In this document: one piece after another, positions 7,278-12,316 of the stretch
Numbering within the stretch: the stretch's first letter is position 1
How the letters are laid out: each line of letters begins with the position of its first letter
Assembly (NCBI GenBank): GCA_964477275.1
Contig: CAYZDV010000056.1
Span: 1-12,316 of the forward strand
Source of the DNA: CAYZDV01 sp964477275
GTDB taxonomy: Bacteria > Acidobacteriota > Aminicenantia > Aminicenantales > Aminicenantaceae
DNA length: 12,316 nt
Direction of reading: 5' to 3'
Translations under genes and position numbers: made by a program
Notes under the pieces: generated by a model
Seen by the model: the letters and a program-made list of their open reading frames with translations, nothing else
The model's database searches: none
Told to the model about the DNA's origin: nothing

Positions 7278-8237
7278 CTAATCTCGCGGGTCCGAAGCCC
7301 TGATTTTTGTTCCCGAGCGGTTGATGAGCGCGGCTTTGAGGTGGCTGGCCGAGGTGATCATCACCTCATTCCCTCCGGCGTTGATGTATTCGATGGCCGC
7401 CTGGATTTTGGGCCCCATCGAGCCCGGCGGGAACTGCCCCTGGCCGATGTAGTCTTCCGCCTCCCTGACGGTCATCGCCTCGATCGGCGACTCCTCCGGT
7501 GTTCCGTAATTCAGATAGACCCGCTCCACGTCGGTCAGGATGATGAACAGGTCGGCCTTCACCTCCCGGGCCACCAGGCTGGCGGCGAAATCCTTGTCGA
7601 TCACCGCTTCCACGCCTTCGAAGAGACCCCGGTTGTTGATGATAATCGGAATCCCGCCGCCTCCGACGGTGACGACGATTTTTCCGGAGTTAACCAGGTC
7701 GCCGATGATTCTCTTGGGGACGACGTCAATGGGCCGGGGCGAAGGGACGACCTTGCGGTAGCCCCGGCCGGCGTCCTCGATCATCTTCCATTTTTTCTCT
7801 CTGGCCAGCATCTGGGCTCTATATTTGGTGTAGAAAGGGCCGATGGGCTTGGTGGGGTTCTCGAAAGCCGGGTCTTCCCGGTCGACCACCACCTCGGTGA
7901 CCAGGGTGGCCACGTCCTTGTCGATGGAATTCTTGCGCAGCTCGTTGATGATGGCCTGCTCCAGCATGAAGCCCATGCTCCCTTCGGTCATGGCATCGCA
8001 GACATCCAGGGAAAACGGCGGAATTTTGGTCACCGACTCTTCCATCTGGATGAGGAGGTTGCCGACCTGGGGGCCGTTGCCGTGAACGATGATCAGGTCG
8101 TAGCCCTTTTTCACCACGTGGATCATCAACCGGGCCGCCTTCCGGGAATTCGCCTCCTGCTCGTGCTGGAGCCCGCGCTGGTGATTGGGCAGGATGGCGT
8201 TCCCGCCAAAGGCGATGAGGGCAATTTTTCTTTTCAT
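7278..8237 (-). CDS. arcC: Carbamate kinase
   Basis: The 319-aa enzyme transfers phosphate between carbamoyl phosphate and ADP, giving ATP, CO2 and ammonia. It belongs to the amino-acid kinase fold. Visible motifs are FGGNAIL (10-16), VHGNGPQVGNLL (51-62), the glycine loop VGGGGIP (191-197), VIDKDFAASLVA (212-223), ILTDVERVYLNYG (233-245) and the C-terminal GSMGPKIQAA (272-281). All are in family order and at normal length. A 45-codon upstream extension of the frame overlaps the previous gene. ATG 8237 is preferred because MKRKIALIAFGGN is the normal N-terminus and it shares one base with the upstream stop (TGATG). No arginine deiminase gene lies next to it, unlike a standard arc operon. Confidence 0.95.
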   Translation of the reverse strand: MKRKIALIAFGGNAILPNHQRGLQHEQEANSRKAARLMIHVVKKGYDLIIVHGNGPQVGNLLIQMEESVTKIPPFSLDVCDAMTEGSMGFMLEQAIINELRKNSIDKDVATLVTEVVVDREDPAFENPTKPIGPFYTKYRAQMLAREKKWKMIEDAGRGYRKVVPSPRPIDVVPKRIIGDLVNSGKIVVTVGGGGIPIIINNRGLFEGVEAVIDKDFAASLVAREVKADLFIILTDVERVYLNYGTPEESPIEAMTVREAEDYIGQGQFPPGSMGPKIQAAIEYINAGGNEVMITSASHLKAALINRSGTKIRASDPRD

Positions 8238-9541
8238 CAGAACTTTTTCAGGACCTCCCTGAGGTCGGGTTTGCCGACCTCTTCGAGCTCGTAGGCGACA
8301 CGGAGGATCCGTTTTCGGGTCTTGATCAGCCGGCCGAGGTCGATGGGCGTGCCGCTGACGACAAGGTCGCATTCGGCCCTGTCGATTGTCCGGGCCAGCT
8401 CGGCCATCTGGGTTTTTCCGTAGCCCATGGCCGGAAGCACCTTGTCCAGATGGCTGTATTTGCGGAAGGTGGCCTTGATGCTGCCTTTCGCGAAAGGCCT
8501 GGGGTCGATGATCCGGGCTGCCCCGTATTTTGCGGCGGCGATCACACCCGCGCCGTAGGGCATCTCTCCGTGGGTCAGGGTCGGGCCGTCCTCGACGACC
8601 AGGACTCTCTTTCCGGCAATCTCCCCTCCCTCGGAGACGGAGATGGTTGAGTTCGCCCTGATGACGGTGGCCTCCGGGTTGTGCTCCTTGATGTTCTGGA
8701 GAAGCGTGTCGACCTTTTCCCCGGGGGCGCTGTCCATCTTGTTGACGACAAGGACCTGAGCTCTGCGGAAGTTGGTTTCGCCGGGATAGTAGAGGAGTTC
8801 GTGTCCGGCCCGGTGGGGGTCGGTGACCACGATTTCGAGGTCCGGCCTGTAAAACGGGAAATCGTTGTTCCCGCCATCCCAGAGGATGACCTCCGCTTCT
8901 TTTTCGGCCTCATCGAGGATGGCCTGGTAATCCACGCCGGCGTAGACCACGATTCCCTCCTTGACGTGGGGTTCATATTCCTCCATCTCCTCGATGGTGC
9001 ATTCCTGCCGGACCATGTCCTCATAGGTGGCGAAGCGCTGGACCTTTTGCCGGGCCAGGTCGCCGTAAGGCATGGGATGGCGAATGACCACCACCTGTCT
9101 TCCTTTTTCTCTGAGGAGGAGGGCGATTTTGCGGGTGGTCTGGCTTTTCCCGCAGCCGGTGCGCACAGCGCAGACCGAAATCACCGGGAGGCGGCTTTTG
9201 ATCATGGTCTCGCTGGGGCCTAAAAGAGCGAAGCTCGCTCCCGCCGCCTGCACCTCGGAGGCTTTGTGCATGACGTACTCGTGGGAGACATCACTGTAGG
9301 AGAAGAAGACCTCGTCGATGCCGTGGGTCTTAATCAGGGACTGAAGCTCCTCCTCGGGATAGATGGGAATTCCCTCCGGGTAGAGCTTTCCGGCCAGGGC
9401 CGGAGGGTATTTCCGTCCTTCGATATCCGGAATCTGGGTGGCGGTAAAAGCCGCGACGCGGTATTCTTCCCTGTCTCTGAAGCAAACGTTGAAGTTGTGG
9501 AAATCTCTTCCGGCAGCGCCCATGATCAGGACTTTTTTCAT
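8237..9541 (-). CDS. P-loop NTPase of the cyclic 2,3-diphosphoglycerate synthetase-like family (COG2403 type)
   Basis: The 434-aa protein starts with a nucleotide-binding-like segment (KVLIMGAAGRDFHNFN, 3-18), as in family members annotated as cyclic 2,3-diphosphoglycerate synthetase or predicted GTPase. A Walker A loop follows in AVRTGCGKSQTTRKIA (125-140, Lys132 and Ser133). Further motifs are WDGGNNDFPFYRPD (221-234), a possible G4-like NKMD (267-270), and a C-terminal region with HGEMPYGAG (324-332) and VSGTPIDL (395-402). The founding archaeal enzyme closes 2,3-diphosphoglycerate to its cyclic form using ATP. Whether bacterial homologues do so is not established, and the linkage to carbamate kinase suggests another role. 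AAGGA lies 9 bases before the ATG, and a -35/-10 pair lies about 30-60 bp upstream. It is the first gene of the four-gene operon. Confidence 0.85.
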   Translation of the reverse strand: MKKVLIMGAAGRDFHNFNVCFRDREEYRVAAFTATQIPDIEGRKYPPALAGKLYPEGIPIYPEEELQSLIKTHGIDEVFFSYSDVSHEYVMHKASEVQAAGASFALLGPSETMIKSRLPVISVCAVRTGCGKSQTTRKIALLLREKGRQVVVIRHPMPYGDLARQKVQRFATYEDMVRQECTIEEMEEYEPHVKEGIVVYAGVDYQAILDEAEKEAEVILWDGGNNDFPFYRPDLEIVVTDPHRAGHELLYYPGETNFRRAQVLVVNKMDSAPGEKVDTLLQNIKEHNPEATVIRANSTISVSEGGEIAGKRVLVVEDGPTLTHGEMPYGAGVIAAAKYGAARIIDPRPFAKGSIKATFRKYSHLDKVLPAMGYGKTQMAELARTIDRAECDLVVSGTPIDLGRLIKTRKRILRVAYELEEVGKPDLREVLKKF

Positions 9542-9571
9542 CCGTGTCGTTCCTTAAAAAATTGAAAAATA

Positions 9572-9600
9572 AGTATAATACAGCCCTGCCATTTATGCAA
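9572..9600 (-). promoter_or_regulatory. Putative sigma-70 type promoter for the NTPase-arcC-argF operon
   Basis: Read on the - strand, TTGCAT (9600-9595) and TATACT (9577-9572) are separated by 17 bp. The -10 matches TATAAT at 5 of 6 positions, and the -35 shares the TTG core. The ATG follows about 30 bp after the -10. The -35 lies inside the first unit of a 14-bp tandem duplication, so a second TTGCA copy sits one unit upstream. Confidence 0.5.
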
Positions 9601-9623
9601 CAAAAAGGGTGCAACAAAAAGGG
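9596..9623. repeat. Perfect 14-bp tandem duplication
   Basis: TGCAACAAAAAGGG occurs twice with no gap, at 9596-9609 and 9610-9623. The left unit supplies the proposed -35 of the operon promoter. The right unit runs into the first G4/C4 palindrome. This looks like a slippage duplication at the palindrome edge. Confidence 0.8.
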
Positions 9624-9700
9624 GACAGGCCCCTTTTTTGTTCTTTTTGTTCCTTGACATTCACCCCGCTTATTTCCAAAAAGGGGCCTGTCCCCTTTTT
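9616..9700. repeat. Pair of REP-like G4/C4 palindromes in inverted orientation
   Basis: A 23-bp hairpin sequence, five A, GGGGACAGGCCCC, five T, lies at 9616-9638. Its exact reverse complement, with GGGGCCTGTCCCC at its core, lies at 9678-9700. Each copy has 9-bp arms and a 5-base loop. The arrangement resembles a bacterial interspersed mosaic element (two REP-type palindromes head to head, about 39 bp apart). On the - strand both palindromes end in a T run. They could therefore terminate transcription coming from the metallophosphoesterase side before the operon promoter. Confidence 0.75.
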
Positions 9701-9714
9701 GAAATGAAACGTCT

Positions 9715-9866
9715 CTCGCAATGACGTTTTTCATGGTGGATGGCCGGGCCTGTTCCGGGCGAAGCGAAAGTATTCCTGCGCTCCCTGGAAGACATCCCCC
9801 CTTTTTAATTTTTAGCGCTGAGACGCCGTTTAAGGGGAAGGAATCATCCTCCTCCTCGCAATGACG
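9715..9866. repeat. Two direct copies of a 12-bp CTCGCAATGACG repeat
   Basis: CTCGCAATGACG occurs at 9715-9726 and 9855-9866 in the same orientation; on the other strand it reads CGTCATTGCGAG. This motif is common in dispersed intergenic repeats of several bacterial groups. The 128 bp between the copies contain no supportable gene. The copies may be fragments of a larger degraded repeat. Confidence 0.55.
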
Positions 9867-9881
9867 ATTTTCCACACGGGA

Positions 9882-10007
9882 CTATTTGTTTTCCCGGCTG
9901 GGCCCCTTCTTCTTCTCCCGGGCCGGAAAGGGCTTCGGCCGGGGCGGAGAGGGCTTGCGCAGTTTTTGCCATGCGGGTTTCTGCCGTCTCTCGATTCCTC
10001 TGGCCAT
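9882..10007 (-). CDS. Possible small basic protein, 41 aa
   Basis: An open frame from ATG 10007 to TAG 9882-9884 encodes 41 residues beginning MARGIERRQKPAWQKL and ending KKKGPSRENK. About two thirds of the residues are Lys, Arg, Pro, Glu or Gln, and the predicted charge is strongly positive. A GAGG (10017-10014) stands six bases before the ATG, a good ribosome-binding site. GC-rich third positions resemble the neighbouring genes. It does not match any ribosomal or nucleoid small protein I can recall. It lies between two palindromic repeats downstream of the metallophosphoesterase. It could be a real RNA-binding micro-protein or a chance frame in repeat-derived DNA. Confidence 0.4.
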   Translation of the reverse strand: MARGIERRQKPAWQKLRKPSPPRPKPFPAREKKKGPSRENK

Positions 10008-10018
10008 TGTGTGCCTCG

Positions 10019-10059
10019 AAAAAATTGGGGAAAAATTGGGGACTGTCCCCAATTTTTTT
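10019..10059 (-). terminator. REP-like palindrome and likely intrinsic terminator behind the metallophosphoesterase
   Basis: AAAAATTGGGGAC (10031-10043) and its perfect complement (10045-10057) flank a single T, giving an 11-bp stem with a 5-base loop. On the - strand the right arm ends in TTTTT, 19 bp after the phosphoesterase stop, so it would serve as its terminator. The AAAAATTGGGG half is duplicated directly at 10020-10030. The core GGGGACTGTCCCC is a variant of the GGGGACAGGCCCC palindromes elsewhere in the window, so this is probably a repeat co-opted as a terminator. Confidence 0.65.
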
Positions 10060-10075
10060 ACTTCAGTTTATTTGC

Positions 10076-10582
10076 TCACAGGGAGATGATGTCCACCGAG
10101 AGAGAGCGCGGGTCCAGGAGGGCCACCGTGCCTTTTCCGGAAACCCAGCCGCCGGTTTCGCCGGGGTTGAGGAGGAGCGCCTTTTTTTTCCTTCTGACCT
10201 CCGGCCTGTGCGTATGGGCGAAGACGATGACGTCATTCCTGCCGGAGGCGAGTTCAGCCTTAAAATCGCCGGGGACATGCGTGAGGAAAAAACGCAGGCC
10301 GTGATGGCTGAACACAAAGGGCGCCTCCCTGATTTCGCCGAAAGAGCGGAGCGTTTTCTCAAGGCCTGCCTTTTCTCCGTCGCAGTTTCCGAACACGGCC
10401 TTCACCGGGCAGCGGAGGCTTTCCAGCTCGCGCGCGGCAAAAGGGGCCACGATGTCTCCGGCATGGACGACCAGGTCGCACCCGGCATCGTTAAACAGGA
10501 GGACCGCCTTCCTCACCGCCGGCACATTGTCATGAGAATCGGCCATCACCCCGATCACCGGTCTTTTCTCCCCTGCCTCCAT
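10076..10582 (-). CDS. Metallophosphoesterase, YfcE/MJ0936 family phosphodiesterase
   Basis: The 168-aa protein is a compact calcineurin-like phosphoesterase that uses two metal ions to cleave phosphodiester bonds. The natural substrate is unknown. The metal ligands are visible in order: DSHDN (D15, H17), HAGDIV (D43), FGNCDG (N66), LTH (H102) and FAHTHRP (H123, H125), followed by the family closing motif NPGE (139-142, usually NPGS). Length is typical. The start MEAGEKRPVIGVMADSHDN puts the first metal aspartate where the family has it. There is no Shine-Dalgarno sequence before ATG 10582. A promoter just upstream would start the message within a few bases of the ATG. It is a single-gene unit between two G4/C4 palindromes. 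Confidence 0.92.
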   Translation of the reverse strand: MEAGEKRPVIGVMADSHDNVPAVRKAVLLFNDAGCDLVVHAGDIVAPFAARELESLRCPVKAVFGNCDGEKAGLEKTLRSFGEIREAPFVFSHHGLRFFLTHVPGDFKAELASGRNDVIVFAHTHRPEVRRKKKALLLNPGETGGWVSGKGTVALLDPRSLSVDIISL

Positions 10583-10593
10583 GCGGCTTTTTT

Positions 10594-10622
10594 ATTCTAA
10601 GGGAAAAACCCCTCTTTGTCCA
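10594..10622 (-). promoter_or_regulatory. Putative sigma-70 type promoter for the metallophosphoesterase
   Basis: On the - strand, TGGACA (10622-10617) and TAGAAT (10599-10594) are 17 bp apart. Each matches consensus at 5 of 6 positions. Only 11 bp separate the -10 from the ATG, so the transcript would start a few bases from the initiation codon and be leaderless or nearly so. This agrees with the absence of a ribosome-binding site. Confidence 0.55.
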
Positions 10623-10629
10623 TCAGTCA

Positions 10630-10651
10630 AAAAAGGGGCCTGTCCCCTTTT
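10630..10651. repeat. Fourth G4/C4 REP-like palindrome
   Basis: This 22-bp copy has core GGGGCCTGTCCCC flanked by A and T runs. It is identical to the copy at 9678-9700 except that it lacks the last T. It sits between the divergent promoters of the metallophosphoesterase and the polysaccharide co-polymerase. Confidence 0.75.
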
Positions 10652-10665
10652 CTCTCTTTTTATGA

Positions 10666-10692
10666 TTGATATTTTGGGAGAAATGGTATAAT
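10666..10692 (+). promoter_or_regulatory. Putative extended -10 promoter for the wzz-like gene
   Basis: TGGTATAAT (10684-10692) is a perfect -10 hexamer with the TG extension. A weak -35, TTGATA (10666-10671), is 15 bp away, which is short but tolerable with an extended -10. Because these elements lie inside the longest open frame (a TTG at 10666), they also argue that the protein starts downstream near 10729. Confidence 0.55.
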
Positions 10693-10728
10693 TTAAGGAA
10701 TGTGCAAAATTCAAGAAGAGAGATGAAT

Positions 10729-12078
10729 ATGGAACAGCCAGTCTTCGCCGAAGAAATCAACTTGATGGATTACCTCAACGTCATATGGAAGAGAAAATGG
10801 CTCATCATCATCCCGACCTTTCTTTTAATGGTTTTTATTGGAGTCATCAGCTTTCTCCTTCCTCCACAGTGGGAAGTTGACGCCATCATCGTCCCCAGCA
10901 AATTTCTGATTCAGGATGAGTCTGGCAGGTTTGAAGAAGTCCTGATCGTGGAGCCCAGGCAGATTGCAGGCCAGATTAACCAGAAGTCTTACGATTATCT
11001 GATTGCGGCTGAGTTGAGCATTGCCATCGAAAAGTTTCCGGAACTCAAGGCGGAAAACATCAGGGATACAAAGCTGGTCCAGGTCTCCCTGAAAGAAAAC
11101 GATGTGGAAAAGGGCAAGAGGATTTTAAATTCTCTTTTCAACCATCTCAAAAACGACCTGAATCGAAAGATCGATGTCGAACTCAACGCTATCGACACTC
11201 AAATCTCATCCATAGAGAATGCCATCAAGCAAAACAGGATCAGCATCAGAGACCTGGAGAACCGGATTGAACTCAAGAAACTCCAGATCAAAGACAAAGA
11301 AAACGACATCAAGACCAGGGAAAACGAGATAAAGAAGCAAGTGAACAATATTCAGCTCAGGGACCTGGATATCAAATCCAGAGAAATCGAAAAGGACAGA
11401 ATCAATAAAGAAATCGAATCATTAAAAAATAAACTCGGCATCTCCGAGGATAGAGTGACCAGCATCATGGAGGAGATGAAGGCCGTGAAAACACGGATTG
11501 ATGAGCTGGACATCCAGCAGAGGAAGGCTCTCGAGGAAAAAAAGCAGGGAATCGATGCCATCAGCCTCCTCCTCTACTCCAACGAGGTCCAGCAGAATCT
11601 CCGTTACCTCAACACCCTGGACGAGAAGCTGAGTAACGAAAAAATCACCCAGGAAAACATCAATCTGTCTATGCGGGACAAAGAAGAACAGCTCAGACAG
11701 ATTGACAACCAGATCCAGCAGATCGCCACCCATAAGGATACCATTCAGACGGAAATTGATAATATCAAAACAGCCATCGAGACAATTAAAAATGAAATCG
11801 ATAAAATCAAAAACGAGATCAAAACCGTCGAGAACGATATCGAAAAGATCAAAAACACCATTGCCAATTTAGAGAGGGAAATCTCCTGGCTGAACAGCAA
11901 AAAAGCCCGCATTGATTATGCGCAACTGATCAAGGAGCCCACTTCTTCCCTTAATCCCGTTTCTCCGAAGAAGAGGCTGAATGTTATGATCGCCGCCGTT
12001 GTCGGTGCGTTTATGTTCACCATGCTGGCCTTCTTTGTTGAATACGTGGAGAAGCAGAAGGCAGGAAGAAGAGACTGA
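10729..12078 (+). CDS. Wzz/PCP-type polysaccharide chain-length determinant (co-polymerase)
   Basis: The 449-aa inner-membrane protein has the polysaccharide co-polymerase layout. The order is a short cytoplasmic N-terminus, a first membrane helix (WLIIIPTFLLMVFIGVISFL, about 24-43), a long periplasmic part, a Pro-rich PTSSLNPVSP (404-413), and a second membrane helix (VMIAAVVGAFMFTMLAFFVE). It controls chain length or export of a surface polysaccharide. Most of 130-390 is coiled coil with strict heptads: Ile recurs every seventh residue at 343, 350, 357, 364, 371, 378 and 385, and earlier at about 180-229. The apex LLLYSNEVQQNLRYLNTL matches PCP relatives. It lacks the cytoplasmic tyrosine kinase found in BceF/Wzc-type fusions. 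GAGAG stands six bases before ATG 10729; ATG 10723 is also possible. The gene is visibly AT-richer than its neighbours, which suggests transfer or compositional bias from Lys/Ile/Asn. Confidence 0.85.
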   Translation: MEQPVFAEEINLMDYLNVIWKRKWLIIIPTFLLMVFIGVISFLLPPQWEVDAIIVPSKFLIQDESGRFEEVLIVEPRQIAGQINQKSYDYLIAAELSIAIEKFPELKAENIRDTKLVQVSLKENDVEKGKRILNSLFNHLKNDLNRKIDVELNAIDTQISSIENAIKQNRISIRDLENRIELKKLQIKDKENDIKTRENEIKKQVNNIQLRDLDIKSREIEKDRINKEIESLKNKLGISEDRVTSIMEEMKAVKTRIDELDIQQRKALEEKKQGIDAISLLLYSNEVQQNLRYLNTLDEKLSNEKITQENINLSMRDKEEQLRQIDNQIQQIATHKDTIQTEIDNIKTAIETIKNEIDKIKNEIKTVENDIEKIKNTIANLEREISWLNSKKARIDYAQLIKEPTSSLNPVSPKKRLNVMIAAVVGAFMFTMLAFFVEYVEKQKAGRRD

Positions 12079-12120
12079 CGCGCTCGGGATTCGTCGCTCA
12101 AATTTACGCTAATTTTGTCC

Positions 12121-12136
12121 CGGCGCACCAGCGCCG
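12121..12136 (+). terminator. Short GC hairpin downstream of the wzz-like gene
   Basis: CGGCGC (12121-12126) and GCGCCG (12131-12136) form a perfect 6-bp stem with a 4-base ACCA loop, 42 bp after the stop. No T run follows, so it is a weak or factor-assisted terminator at best. Confidence 0.3.
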
Positions 12137-12192
12137 CTCGATTCGGTCCTCACCCCAAGCCCTTACCCGCATGACGAAAATGGCGGTGCTTT

Positions 12193-12291
12193 GAGGCGCG
12201 GACGCAGACAGGACCAAGACAGGACGTGGACAGGACCCAGACAGTACGACGAGGGGACGCAGACAGGACGCCGACAACGCCTTGACACCAC
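12193..12291. repeat. Degenerate 11-bp tandem repeat array, about nine units
   Basis: Nine consecutive 11-base units fit without gaps. GCAGACAGGAC occurs at 12204 and 12259, CAAGACAGGAC at 12215, GTGGACAGGAC at 12226 and CCAGACAGTAC at 12237. More diverged units start at 12193, 12248, 12270 and 12281. The consensus core is GACAGGAC. The period is close to one turn of the DNA helix, so bound proteins would line up on one face. The last unit contains the TTGACA of the following promoter. There are no unique spacers, so it is not a CRISPR array. Confidence 0.75.
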
Positions 12292-12311
12292 CCGGCGAAA
12301 TTATTTAACAT
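12282..12311 (+). promoter_or_regulatory. Putative promoter for a gene beyond the window edge
   Basis: TTGACA (12282-12287) is a perfect -35 hexamer. TAACAT (12306-12311), 18 bp downstream, is a 4/6 -10 within an AT-rich stretch. No coding start can be confirmed because the window ends at 12316. Confidence 0.45.
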
Positions 12312-12316
12312 ATATG

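Noticed and set aside
7242..8294. 350-codon + strand frame opposite arcC
   Set aside because: It is antisense to a clear carbamate kinase. Its His/Asp-rich composition is typical of a complementary-frame artefact.
9330..9875. 181-codon - strand frame across the operon promoter and repeats
   Set aside because: It runs through the palindromes and promoter and overlaps the start of the NTPase gene in another frame, with no recognisable protein.
10666..10728. TTG start extending the wzz-like protein by 21 residues
   Set aside because: The extension covers the extended -10 promoter (10684-10692) and lacks a ribosome-binding site.
12193..12291. CRISPR array
   Set aside because: Units are 11 bp and contiguous with no unique spacers, and no cas gene is present.
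12113..12316. Open frame running through the 11-bp repeats to the window end
   Set aside because: It has no ATG and no ribosome-binding site, and its low-complexity translation simply reflects the tandem repeats.

Overview
The window is a gene-dense stretch of a GC-rich bacterial chromosome. The genes sit in tight strings, with ATGA and TGATG overlaps and Shine-Dalgarno-like sequences. No rRNA, tRNA, CRISPR array, transposase or phage gene was seen. The gene set and the small palindromic GGGGACxGxCCCC repeats would fit an uncultured lineage such as Candidatus Aminicenantes/Acidobacteriota. That placement is a low-confidence impression, because there is no marker gene here to test it.

Region 1 (1-4242, + strand) starts with the last 61 codons of a type III pantothenate kinase (coaX). 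A roughly 200-bp palindromic element (189-392) follows directly after the coaX stop. It has matched ends and an 8-bp flanking direct repeat, so it looks like a small non-autonomous mobile element (MITE). Next is a three-gene string: an unrecognised basic 214-aa protein, a complete RNase R, and, overlapping the RNase R stop by ATGA, a 361-aa protein. The last protein matches only the C-terminal half of the selenocysteine elongation factor SelB: domain III plus the SECIS-binding winged helices. The GTPase half is absent from the window. This headless SelB is the most interesting gene here.

Region 2 (4245-9600, - strand) is a four-gene operon transcribed toward region 1, with stop codons only 2 bp apart at the convergent junction. 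In order of transcription it holds a P-loop NTPase of the cyclic-2,3-diphosphoglycerate-synthetase-like family (COG2403 type), a carbamate kinase, an ornithine carbamoyltransferase, and a 698-aa protein of unknown function with a long charged low-complexity tail. Carbamate kinase and the transcarbamylase share carbamoyl phosphate. They could recover ATP from citrulline or supply carbamoyl phosphate for arginine. No arginine deiminase is present. A plausible -35/-10 pair lies in front of the NTPase gene.

Region 3 (9600-10660) is repeat-rich and includes a YfcE/MJ0936-type metallophosphoesterase on the - strand, possibly with a leaderless mRNA, and a probable 41-codon basic small ORF. Four copies of short G4/C4 palindromes surround these genes. 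Several are placed where they could also end transcription.

Region 4 (10660-12316, + strand) holds a Wzz/PCP-type polysaccharide co-polymerase with two membrane segments, an unusually regular coiled coil and visibly lower GC than its neighbours. After it comes an array of about nine degenerate 11-bp tandem repeats running into a candidate promoter for a gene beyond the window edge.
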